Assembly (NCBI GenBank): GCA_963680875.1
Contig: OY804590.1
Location: forward strand, 18,972,640-19,036,639
Direction of reading: 5' to 3'
Origin: Bathymodiolus brooksi
Taxonomy: Eukaryota > Mollusca > Bivalvia > Mytilida > Modiolidae
DNA: 64,000 bases
This document shows positions 1 to 8,900 of the stretch, in pieces. The notes beneath the pieces were generated by a model. The model worked only from the letters and a program-made list of their open reading frames with translations, did no database searches and was not told the origin of the DNA. Position 1 is the first letter of the stretch. The number at the start of each line of letters is the position of its first letter. The position numbers and the translations under genes are program-made.

Positions 1-1003
1 AGAGGAGATCAGAAGCCGTAAATCTAAGATACCAAAGAGGTAATCAGAAGCCGTACATCTAAGATACCAAGATGTGATCAGAAGCGTAAATCAAAGATAC
101 CAAAGAGGTGATCAGAAACCGTAAATCAAAGATACCAAAGAGGTAATCAGAAGCCGTAAATCAAAGATACCAAAGAGGTAATCAGAAGCCGTAAATCAAA
201 GATACCAAAGAGGTGATCAGAAGACGTAAATCAAAGATACCAAAGAGGTGATCAGAAGCCGTAAATCTAAGATACCAAAGAGGTAATCAGAAGCCGTAAA
301 TCAAAGATACCAAAGAGGTAATCAGAAGCCGTAAATCTAAGATACCAAAGAGGTGATCAGAAGCCGTAAATCAAAGATGCCAAAGAGGTAATCAGAAGCC
401 GTAAATCAAAAATACCAAAGAGGTAATCAGAAGCCGTAAATCTAAGATACCAAAGAGGTAATCAGAAGCCGTAAATCAAAGATACCAAAGAGTTGATCAG
501 AAGCGTAAATCAAAGATACCAAAGAGGAGATCAGAAGCCGTAAATCTAAGATACCAAAGAGGTAATCAGAAGGCGTAAATCTAAGATACCAATGAGGTAA
601 TCAGAAGCCGTAAATCTAAGATACCAAAGAGGTAATCAGAAGCCGTAAATCTAAGATACCAAAGATGTGATCAGAAGCCGTAAATCAAAGATACCAAAGA
701 GGTAATTAGAAGCCGTAAATCTAAGATACCAAAGAGGTAATCAGAAGCCGTAAATCTAAGATACCAATGAGGTAATCAGAAGCCGTAAATCTAAGATACC
801 AAAGAGGTAATCAGAAGCGTAAATCTAAGATACCAAAGATGTGATCAGAAGCCGTAAATCAAAGATACCAAAGAGGTGATCAGAAGCCGTAAATCAAAGA
901 TACCAAAGAGGAGATCAGAAGCCGTAAATCTAAGATACCAAAGAGGTAATCAGAAGCCGTAAATCAAAGATACCAAAGAGGTAATTAGAAGCCGTAAATC
1001 GAA
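1..1003 (+). repeat. 35-bp tandem array (about 28 copies), tip of a retroelement
   Basis: The unit is about 35 bp, with core gataccaaagaggtaatcag followed by aagccgtaaatcaaa. Copies differ by single bases (gtaatcag/gtgatcag, atctaag/atcaaag). The array is cut by the window start. The sequence right after it (1004-1070: gacaaagagataaacaatg, ctacacaacattacacagaa) matches what follows one or two copies of the same unit at 39430-39600, 58848-58966 and 60980-61090. The array is therefore an expansion of the terminal unit of that dispersed retroelement family, whose coding strand is minus here. Confidence 0.9.
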
Positions 1004-1070
1004 GGACAGACAACAACAATGACAAAGAGATAAACAATGATCTACACAACATTACACAGAAGACTCAGTG
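1004..1070 (-). mobile_element. 3' UTR remnant of the minus-strand retroelement family
   Basis: This short stretch aligns by eye with 39500-39590 and 61040-61090 (acaatgaccaaa, aaacaa-gatctaca, cattacacaga). It links the 35-bp array to the same dispersed family. Similarity stops near 1070. Confidence 0.6.
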
Positions 1071-1263
1071 TTGTTTTATTTCTTACCGTAGCGTTGAAAC
1101 ATCACGTCACGTCAAGCCCGTACAATACACCTACACTAACTGTAATACTGCATCAACTCTTTTCATTTTAATTAACAAACATGTACAAATATCACAGTAA
1201 ATAAATAAACAGCAGGTAAGAATAAATAAACAGCAGGTAAGAATGCATCAATATATTTATACA

Positions 1264-1442
1264 TACAGTCAAACCTGTATTAAGAGGTTACTATTTGGGA
1301 CATAGAAAAAGTGGCTTTATAAGACAGGTAACCTTCTAAAAAGGTTCAATTACTATGAAATATTCGATGACAGGACAGAAAGGTCACCTTTTAATAGAGG
1401 TGATTGCTTTATAGAGGTGACCCTTGAACATGGTTGACTGTA
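1264..1442. mobile_element. TA-flanked MITE, mariner-like
   Basis: The left end is TACAGTCAAACCTG and the right end is CATGGTTGACTGTA, an imperfect inverted repeat with TA at both outer edges, as expected for Tc1/mariner insertions. The 179-bp body has no reading frame and carries internal aggt/acct-rich half repeats. A non-autonomous element is inferred from the ends alone. Confidence 0.6.
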
Positions 1443-1815
1443 TTTAGCCAGACACATAGCACGAGTATTGATGATACATATGTTTTTTGAGTTTCTAATA
1501 TATTGTAATATCTTCATTAGGTAAACATCTGTAGAAAGCTAGAGCCCAAAGGACGAGGTAGTTCAAATGTGTCCTTGTCTTTTGTATTTATATGTATAAT
1601 TCGTAACTAGTAGAATGATTATGTGATGACAACACAAAATAGAATACAAGTACAGAGACTGGTGAAAATATATATTATTGAGAGAAATACAAAAATATGG
1701 CCGTGTAATAAAACGAAAATCAAAAAATTCCCAAACGCGGAACAAATCCAAAATCCAATTGAATAGATACTTCTAAACACATAAAATACATAAAAACATA
1801 TTCGTAAATAAATGG
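1443..1815. other. AT-rich non-coding sequence
   Basis: No exon-like segment, RNA gene or tandem repeat is visible here. A 21-bp direct duplication (aataaataaacagcaggtaa) lies just upstream at about 1202-1244. The stretch ends at the TTA target site of the DNA transposon. Confidence 0.5.
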
Positions 1816-1818
1816 TTA

Positions 1819-1839
1819 GACGTTACGCGCGATGTTCGT
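1819..1839 (+). repeat. Left terminal inverted repeat of the transposon
   Basis: It is 21 bp, starts GACGTTACGCGCG and is identical to the reverse complement of 5713-5733. The outer base triplet is TTA. Confidence 0.9.
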
Positions 1840-2078
1840 ACGTTTAACCATAATTAAGCTTGTCGCTTTATGAAGACCGTGCAGCCAAGATAGAAAAGAA
1901 ATATTGCATTGAGAAATGTATATTTATGGAAAGTCTAAATCCGTCCCTATTACTCTTTGTAATTAATCCCGTGTAACATTTTACGCTACAAATAAAAGTT
2001 AAAGCCTTATTAACGTTTTAATTTCTTGTCCGATTTCTTTTTTTTTTGCCACGAAGTGCCCAGAGTGGCAATCTTTGA

Positions 2079-2109
2079 TGACGTAACTGATGATATCATT
2101 ATGACGTCA
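2079..2109 (+). promoter_or_regulatory. Paired CRE/ATF-like sites in the transposon 5' region
   Basis: TGACGTAA (2079-2086) and the perfect palindrome TGACGTCA (2102-2109) lie 15 bp apart. They are about 100 bp upstream of the ATG that starts the inferred first exon. The position fits a promoter for the transposase gene. The motifs are seen directly; the role is inferred. Confidence 0.4.
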
Positions 2110-2209
2110 TTTTCCGATTTGCCAGGAAAGTTCGAGAACAGTTACATTGTGTCCCATTCATTCAATCACAACTCAGACTTCACAAACAAGACAAAAATAC
2201 AGCTTTATC

Positions 2210-2219
2210 ATGAAAATTG
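2210..2219 (+). CDS. Transposase-like gene, inferred coding end of exon 1
   Basis: Only ten coding bases (Met-Lys-Ile plus one base) precede a strong donor GTGAGTAA at 2220. The reading frame upstream is open back to 2105 but has no other ATG, so 2210 is the natural start. Splicing to 3063 keeps the frame. If this splice is wrong, translation could start at the ATG at 3074. Confidence 0.45.
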
Positions 2220-3062
2220 GTGAGTAAATAATGTAACTATCAAAATGTTGTTTTTAAGGAGTTCAAAATTTGAAAAGGACAAATAGAAAAAAGGCAAAAT
2301 CCGAAAAAATATTTTATTTTCATTTTGGGTGAACAAAATGTTCCAAGTCCGATTTTTTAATAAAATAATGTAGGCAACCGTTTTCCGGATGGTTTTGTTA
2401 ATACCAATTCAAGGCATAGAGCAATCAAAAATAAATGATGAAATGTTGTTTTTTCTCTTCTTTTTAAATCTACAAAAATTATAAACATAGCAATCACGGG
2501 GTTTGAAATATGGAACGTTAAAAAAGGTTGAAATAAATGTACCCTCCGTGATTTTTCATGATGACGGCAATGCGACGTCGCATTGATCAATTTTGTATGT
2601 AACCTATGCGAAACGTAATGTTTGTCACAAAAAAAGTAAAATAACAACAAACAACCCAAATGAGAAAAAAAGAACAAAACAAAACAAAACAAAACAAATA
2701 ACAAACAAACAAACAAAAGCATAAAACAAACAAAAATTGAAAAAGACTCGTAAGATAATGTTACATTTTTGATGATAAATCTTCGGAAATGAATAATTTA
2801 ATTTTAAAACAAGAAAAATGAAAAAAAATGTCTTCAGTATCAACAGGCAAAGTGTTTTTTAATCAATGAAAAGTGTTTTATTCATATAAAAACTAAGCGT
2901 AAGCTGTCTGACTTTTTAAAACTATTAAAAACAGGTTGAATTAAGAATGTTCGATAAGAAATGAAAAAGAAAAAAACGCATTCAAATGAAACTATGAAAC
3001 CTCATTTTAAGTACATTTATACGCGAAAATTATTTCTAAATTGTAAACTGTCTTCATTGCAG
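2220..3062 (+). other. Inferred intron of the transposase-like gene
   Basis: It runs from GTGAGTAAAT to a pyrimidine-rich end CTGTCTTCATTGCAG. It holds an (AAAAC)n/(AAAC)n simple repeat at about 2674-2716 and no other feature. Confidence 0.5.
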
Positions 3063-3331
3063 ATAATAAAAACATGTCAACTATAAGAATGGAGATGTGG
3101 AAAAAGAAAAAAATTGAGAAAAACAAAGAAAAATGTAGGAAATACTATGAAAAGAAAAGAGAGGAAGGCACGAATGCCAAAAACCGGAAATGTCGCCGTG
3201 GTTATTCCGAAACACCCGCGGCTGTGAAAATGAGAAAACAGAGACAGGACAAAGCTGAAAAACGCTTGAAAGAAACCGAAAGAAACAGAAAGTATAGAAA
3301 CAAAGTTAAAACAAACTCTCAAACAAAATAG
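3063..3331 (+). CDS. Transposase-like gene, exon 2 part A (basic N-terminal segment)
   Basis: It follows the acceptor TTCATTGCAG. Its product is dominated by Lys, Arg and Glu (MWKKKKIEKNKEKCRK, then CRRGYSETPAAVKMRKQR), as in DNA-binding or nuclear-import arms. It ends at TAG 3329-3331. The next frame (open 3310-4857) continues with GLPLKRLSTGKRVR and then conserved-looking sequence. A one-base loss (or an equivalent -1 shift) near the run ACAAAAT therefore separates the two. Confidence 0.75.
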
Positions 3332-4857
3332 GTCTCCCATTAAAACGGCTGTCAACTGGAAAACGGGTCCGTACACAAATTTTTACTTCCGAAAAGTCAT
3401 GTTGGACCTTTATTGAAAGGAAAACTAGGAAAGACTGTATTTCAGATGAAATCAGAAAACTCGCATACAATTTCTGGATTGACCCAAACAACTCCCGCCC
3501 CTCCTGTAATAAAAACGACACGAAGCGTGTTCGTATCGGCCCAAAACAGTTCTCAAAGCATCCCATATATATATTAGATAAACCCCAGACAGAGGTTTTT
3601 AATGACTTTCGTACAAGACATCCCGACATAAAAATGAGCCAAAGAACATTTGAGAGATTAAAACCCTACTTCGTCCGTGCAGCCAGGCCGAAGGATAGAA
3701 TTACCTGTTGCTGTCGGTATCATGTAGAGGCCAGATCATTGTTCTTTAAATCAATGGAATTTAGAAAAAAATATACTATTCCAAGTATTTCTGAAGATGA
3801 TAATGATATATACCATGTATACGAACATCTGACGGATATAACTATAGCTACACTTTGTGATAAAGATCCAGCTCAAAATTGCTTCCTAGCGTCTTGTTTA
3901 GACCGTGAGTGTTGTAAATGTGGGGTTAAGTTACTTAAGTTTTCTGGCTTAGAGATGAGCCTGTCGGAAGATGCCCCGGATGTCTCATGGGAAAGATATG
4001 AATACATTTCAATCGGATCTAAGAAAAAACTTACGCTTGTTAGAAAATGTACAAAACCGGGAATACTGTTCAATTATTTTAAGGAGTTACTTGATAAATT
4101 TGCAGGACACCAATTTCGAGCACAATGGCAAAATGAACAGCTGTCGAGTCTCAGAGAAAATTTGTTGCCGAATCACTGCGTTGTTATTCATGACTATTCT
4201 GAAAATTATGGTTGCAAAGAAAAGTTTGAATTACAACAAACATATTTTCAGCGCACCGAGGTGTCCATTCATGTATCCGTAATTTATAGACATGCTATTC
4301 TAGAAGTTGACGGTGTAGAAAGTTTACCCGATATACCGTTTATCGTAACAGAACACTTTTTCGTTATTAGCCCTGATGACAAACATGATCAATTTTTCAC
4401 TGAAAAAGTTCAAAACCTTATTCGGGACTATTTAGACTCTATTCAACATAACGTGAAAGTAATACACGAATTCACAGACGGATGCCCCGTTCAGTATAAA
4501 TCTAGAAATTGTTTTGGACTTATTAAAAACATTTGCACTGAACATGACTACGATCTCTTCATAAGAAATTATTTTGAGACAAGTCATGCTAAGGGTCCGC
4601 AGGATGCCGCTGGTGGCTTTTTAAAGAATCAAGTGGATTTGGCAGTTTATCGTGGAAGCGAAATAATACAATCAGCATCCGATTTTTTCAATTACTGTGA
4701 AAATCATTTAAAAGATACTAAGTCTACTTATTGTAAGCGCCGTATCTTTCGCTATGTTGAAAAAATTGTCAGAAACAATATTTTATTCAAAGCAGTCCCT
4801 GGCATTAGGCGTCTCTACATCAAGTCGTTTCGACAAAATCAAATAATAATACTTTAG
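3310..4857 (+). CDS. Transposase-like gene, exon 2 part B (DDE-like core)
   Basis: The frame is open for 515 codons. The first ATG is at 3634, but similarity to the family begins upstream, in the stretch with FWIDPNNSRP and FSKHPIYILDKPQTEVF, so the ATG is not the true start. Key residues are Asp at 4192 (HDYSENY), Asp at 4477 (FTDGCPVQYK), Glu at 4576 and Asp at 4603 (SHAKGPQDAAGG). A Cys-rich pocket (CLDRECCKCG) lies between the N-terminal part and the core. The stop at 4855-4857 comes from a second frame slip, and the following frame carries on with the Cys motif. Confidence 0.8.
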   Translation, partial: NKLSNKIGLPLKRLSTGKRVRTQIFTSEKSCWTFIERKTRKDCISDEIRKLAYNFWIDPNNSRPSCNKNDTKRVRIGPKQFSKHPIYILDKPQTEVFNDFRTRHPDIKMSQRTFERLKPYFVRAARPKDRITCCCRYHVEARSLFFKSMEFRKKYTIPSISEDDNDIYHVYEHLTDITIATLCDKDPAQNCFLASCLDRECCKCGVKLLKFSGLEMSLSEDAPDVSWERYEYISIGSKKKLTLVRKCTKPGILFNYFKELLDKFAGHQFRAQWQNEQLSSLRENLLPNHCVVIHDYSENYGCKEKFELQQTYFQRTEVSIHVSVIYRHAILEVDGVESLPDIPFIVTEHFFVISPDDKHDQFFTEKVQNLIRDYLDSIQHNVKVIHEFTDGCPVQYKSRNCFGLIKNICTEHDYDLFIRNYFETSHAKGPQDAAGGFLKNQVDLAVYRGSEIIQSASDFFNYCENHLKDTKSTYCKRRIFRYVEKIVRNNILFKAVPGIRRLYIKSFRQNQIIIL

Positions 4858-5366
4858 CAGTTCGCAATATGTCGTGTTATACGTGTGAAAACTGTATTAC
4901 TGGTAATTATAATAACTGTAAAAACAATGCCATTGGAGGTAGGGTGACAATTCCAATATCTATTGATAATAACCGGAATTCTCGATCTGTTCAAAGCACG
5001 GAAAACGACGAGTATGAAATGGCGGACCTTATCGCGGAAGGAACTATTCTTGCGGTGTATACGGATGAATCGGATTCCAATTATTATCTATTTAGGGCAA
5101 GTTCATGTCCTCAAGTTCTCACGAAAGACACTACCGATGACTGGGGTATAACTTACGGAAAAGGAAGTAAAATTGTCCATGGTTGTTATTTTGACCGAAC
5201 CAGAAAACTTTTATCATTCAAATTGTTGGGTAAAATACGTTCGATTATTTCAGTTGCGTCTATAATTTATATTTCTCCAATACTTCAGTGCCTGAATGGG
5301 GCACTTAATCTTACTGAAACTACACATTTGGATATTTTATCAGTTTTAGATGAAATGGAAGTTTAA
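4839..5366 (+). CDS. Transposase-like gene, exon 2 part C (Cys motif and C-terminal domain)
   Basis: The frame is open through the join and has an ATG at 4869. The product starts with CYTCENCITGNYNNC (C-x2-C-x2-C-x7-C, a likely zinc site). A short acidic linker follows, then a segment with ILAVYTDESDSNYYLF, which resembles an SH3/Tudor-like strand pair by pattern. It ends EMEV at 5366. It can only belong to the same polypeptide if a -1 shift occurs at about 4830-4857. Confidence 0.65.
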   Translation, partial: SNNNTLAVRNMSCYTCENCITGNYNNCKNNAIGGRVTIPISIDNNRNSRSVQSTENDEYEMADLIAEGTILAVYTDESDSNYYLFRASSCPQVLTKDTTDDWGITYGKGSKIVHGCYFDRTRKLLSFKLLGKIRSIISVASIIYISPILQCLNGALNLTETTHLDILSVLDEMEV

Positions 5367-5712
5367 TGTAATAAAACGACTTGCATATATGTTTTGATAT
5401 TTATATTGTATTTTTTAACCGATTGAATAAAAATCCTTTTATTTTTGAAGAAAAGGATAAATGTACATGAGACAAAATCAACACCGGGACCTGACATTTT
5501 TAATTGTTCTTTGAGAATTATTTGGTTAGTCATGTAAAATAGTCAACATTTTTTTTAATTCGAAGGAACATTATTTTCGAGATCCATTTACTACGCAGTT
5601 TAGTGTAAAATCACATCCATTATTTTATACAAACTACGATATGCAAACACAAAACATAAAAAAAACTTTAAAACGTCGTTCATTTTGTTTTACGTCTGTT
5701 ACGTTTATAGGA

Positions 5713-5733
5713 ACGAACATCGCGCGTAACGTC
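5713..5733 (-). repeat. Right terminal inverted repeat of the transposon
   Basis: It is the reverse complement of 1819-1839, followed directly by TTA (5734-5736). Similarity stops inside the 21 bp, so the TIR is short. Confidence 0.9.
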
Positions 5734-5813
5734 TTAGCAATTAAAAAAGATCAAACTATGCATGTCTCATTCAAATACATATCAATATTGACATTTGAAA
5801 ACCTTTGTTTTAG

Positions 5814-5933
5814 CTACAAGGAAACGAGGAAGAAATGCTTAATGCTTTAGACGAGAATAGTGAACTAGGAAAGCACTTACGTAAAGCATGGGATAAGCCG
5901 GGAGCTGACCAGAAAGAAACGGGTTGTTTTATG
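5814..5933 (+). CDS. Host gene exon a (40 codons)
   Basis: The acceptor is TTTGTTTTAG and the donor is GTATGATA. The frame is open, with NEEEMLNALDENSELGKHLR then KAWDKPGADQKETGCFM. An alternative acceptor (CTACAAG, exon from 5821) would need a phase-1 partner. It starts 78 bp after the transposon's target duplication. Confidence 0.7.
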
Positions 5934-8900
5934 GTATGATATTGTTCCTATATTTAAATCATTTTGACAGTAATAGATTTCAGATTATGTGTTTTTGATC
6001 CTCATTTTCAACAATATTTCGTGTAGAGCATATTTTAATAATGGCGGACCAACCGAATTACCCACACAAAACAGCCGACCTGTCGCAAGTCATTGACTAA
6101 CTTTATCAGGAAGTTGTATCGAGTACACCGCTATCGAATCCACAAATCAATGATTGCATAAGTAAATCAAACTACCATGCGATCGCGGCCGCCACAATAC
6201 CTTTAACTAATAATAATAATACTGTAATTATTGTAGAAATGATATTAACATCTCAACATGTGTACTGATATTGTGATAAAATTGTTTTTACCTAACATTT
6301 GTATTAAAAACATTATATATTGTTCAGGGGCGGATCCAGAATTTCAAGTTAGGTTGGCGCACTTAAATTTTTTTTTGGGGTATTTCGTGTGAAAAATCAC
6401 GATTTTACGCCAAAAAACATATTTTTTCCAGTTGCGGAGGGAGGCGCGAAAATTGTCGGGGTATTTCGTGTGAAAAATCACGATTTTACGCCAAAAAACA
6501 TATTTTTTCCAGTTGCGGAGGGAGGCGCGAAAATTGTCGGGGTATTTCGTGTGAAAAATCACGATTTTACGCCAAAAAACATATTTTTTCCAGTTGCGGA
6601 GGGAGGCGCGAAAATTGTCGGGGTATTTCGTGTGAAAAATCACGATTTGACGCCAAAAAATCATATTTTTTCCAATTTTAGGGGGGGGGGGGGGGGGGGG
6701 GTGCGCCCCCCCCCCCCCCCCGGATCCGCCCCTGTTGGTGTACTATTACTAATCCAACATTTACTCCAGTTTGCTATCAATGGTGATTAACATATGGCAG
6801 CAATCACAAAATTGACAAAGCCATTCACCATGCTAATAATAGATACGTAAATATCTAACTCAGTGCGCACGACTCTTTTCCGGATAAAGTGAAAAATACA
6901 ACCTCGATACTGGTATTACAAGTGTTGTATACAATACTGGTCAATATTTTCATACCAGTATTTTAGAGTGTGGAAAATACTGTTAATACCAGCATTGTAT
7001 GGGGACACAACTAGTAATTCCAGTATATTAAACAATACTAGAATATAATTTAATGTTCATAGGAAAATGGAGGAGTCCTGGTTACCATGAAGTCGGAAGA
7101 TATTGTCAGAAAGGCTATAGCTATGGCTGACAAGAAGGCAACAAGGCAGAAAAAACGAGCAACAGCCGAAGAAGAGTAAGTATTTGTCACTAGTTACGTC
7201 ACTTCCGCAACAGTTTTTAGTCATAGAGATATATATATAGTTTAGAACGAAGATTCAGTGAGATGATTGCAGGTATTTGACCGTTTGGTGTTTTGAAACA
7301 CAATGCCAGATTTCACAATTATTAAATCGTATTCCTATACACAGTGGTCCCTATAAACACGAACAATTAACATAGCATCACCATATAGATCAATATACTG
7401 TGAAATCTCTTTAAGTGAGGGTCGTGTTGCTCATTTTTTAGTTTTTTTTTTGTATAGCATACGTTCTATCCTGTGAAATCTCTTTAAGTGAGGGTTGTGT
7501 TGCTCATTTTTTAGTTTTTTTTTTGTATAGCATACGTTCTATCCTGTGAAATCTCTTTAAGTGAGGGTCGTGTTGCTCATTTTTTAGTTTTTTTTTTGTA
7601 TAGCATACGTTCTATCCTGTGAAATCTCTTTAAGTGAGGGTTGTGTTGCTCATTTTTTAGTTTTTTTTTTGTATAGCATACGTTCTATCCTGTGAAATCT
7701 CTTTAAGTGAGGGTCGTGTTGCTCATTTTTTAGTTTTTTTTTTGTATAGCATACGTTCTATCCTGTGACATCTCTTTAAGTGAGGGTTGTGTTGCTCATT
7801 TTTTTAGTTTTTTTGTATAGCATACGTTCTATCCTGTGAAATCTCTTTAAGTGAGGGTCGTGTTGCTCATTTTTTAGTTTTTTTTTTTGTATAGCATACG
7901 TTCTATCCTGTGAAATCTCTTTAAGTGAGGGTTGTGTTGCTCATTTTTTTAGTTTTTTTTTGTATAGCATACGTTCTATCTTGTGAAATCTCTTTAAGTG
8001 AGGGTCGTGTTGCTCATTTTTTTAGTTTTTTTTGTATAGCATACGTTCTATCATGTGAAATCTCTTTAAGTGAGGGTTGTGTTGCTCATTTTTCAGTTTT
8101 TTTTGTATAGCATACGTTCTATCCTGTGAAATCTCTTTAAGTGAGGGTCGTGTTGCTCATTTTTCAGTTTTTTTTTGCATAGCATATGTTCTATCCTGTG
8201 AAATCTCTTTAAGTGAGGGTTGTGTTGCTCATTTTTTTATTTTTTTTTTGTATAGCATACGTTCTATCCTGTGAAATCTCTTTAAGTGAGGGTTGTGTTG
8301 CTCATTTTTTTAGTTTTTTTGTATAGCATACGTTCTATCCTGTGAAATCTCTTTAAGTGAGGGTCGTGTTGCTCATTTTTTTAGTTTTTTTTTGTATAGC
8401 ATACGTTCTATCCTGTGAAATCTCTTTAAGTGAGGGTCGTGTTGCTCATTTTTTACTTTTTTTTTTGTATAGCATACGTTCTATCCTGTGAAATCTCTTT
8501 AAGTGAGGGTTGTGTTGCTCATTTTTTTATTTTTTTTTGTATAGCATACGTTCTATCCTGTGAAATCTCTTTAAGTGAGGGTTGTGTTGCTCATTTTTTT
8601 AGTTTTTTTTTGTATAGCATACGTTCTATCCTGTGACATCTCTTTAAGTGAGGGTCGTGTTGCTCATTTTTTTAGTTTTTTTTGTATAGCATACGTTCTA
8701 TCATGTGAAATCTCTTTAAGTGAGGGTTGTGTTGCTCATTTTTCAGTTTTTTTTTGCATAGCATATGTTCTATCCTGTGAAATCTCTTTAAGTGAGGGTT
8801 GTGTTGCTCATTTTTTTATTTTTTTTTTGTATAGCATACGTTCTATCCTGTGAAACCTCTTTAAGTGAGGGTTGTGTTGCTCATTTTTTTAGTTTTTTTG

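Larger units (their letters stand above)
2210..5366 (+). pseudogene. Transposase-like gene, two exons, two frame breaks
   Basis: Exon 1 ends at 2219 (ATGAAAATTG) before GTGAGT. Exon 2 starts at 3063 after TTCATTGCAG, and the phase-1 join stays open into the ATG at 3074. Exon 2 carries, in order: a Lys/Arg-rich helical segment (3074-3331); a central region with Cys/His clusters (ITCCCRYH, CLDRECCKCG); a core with HDYSENY (Asp 4192), FTDGCPVQYKS (Asp 4477) and FETSHAKGPQD (Glu 4576, Asp 4603); a Cys motif CYTCENCITGNYNNC; and a C-terminal small beta-type domain. The Asp-95-Asp-33-Glu or -42-Asp spacing suits an RNase H-fold DDE/D transposase. I recognise the arrangement from unnamed invertebrate proteins but know no superfamily name. 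The frame changes by -1 within 3310-3331 and again at about 4830-4857, so this copy is probably inactive unless these are assembly errors. Poly(A) signals AATAAA lie at 5370 and 5426. Confidence 0.8.
1819..5733 (+). mobile_element. TIR DNA transposon, 3.9 kb, TTA target duplication, superfamily not assigned
   Basis: Positions 1819-1839 and 5713-5733 are perfect 21-bp inverted repeats starting GACGTTACGCGCG. Both are bordered on the outside by TTA (1816-1818 and 5734-5736), a clean 3-bp target duplication. Inside is one plus-strand gene with a DDE-like core. A TTA duplication recalls PIF/Harbinger (TWA), but these ends and this protein do not look like that superfamily as I know it. CMC/Chapaev and Academ also make 3-4 bp duplications. 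The intact TIRs and target duplication suggest a fairly recent insertion. It lies 80 bp upstream of the first host exon seen here. Confidence 0.85.

Noticed and set aside
1..1003. CRISPR-like regular repeats.
   Set aside because: The repeats are directly adjacent with no unique spacers, in eukaryotic DNA next to a retroelement.
2210..2219. First exon of the host gene at 5814-39047.
   Set aside because: The segment lies inside the TIR-bounded transposon and joins in frame to the transposase exon, so it belongs to the element.
3077..3629. Minus-strand open frames of about 100 codons.
   Set aside because: They are shadows of the transposase coding strand and have no recognisable product.
3316..4847. 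Programmed -1 frameshifting in the transposase gene.
   Set aside because: The shared word ACAAAAT is in different codon phases at the two sites and neither is a classic slippery heptamer. Indels are simpler.
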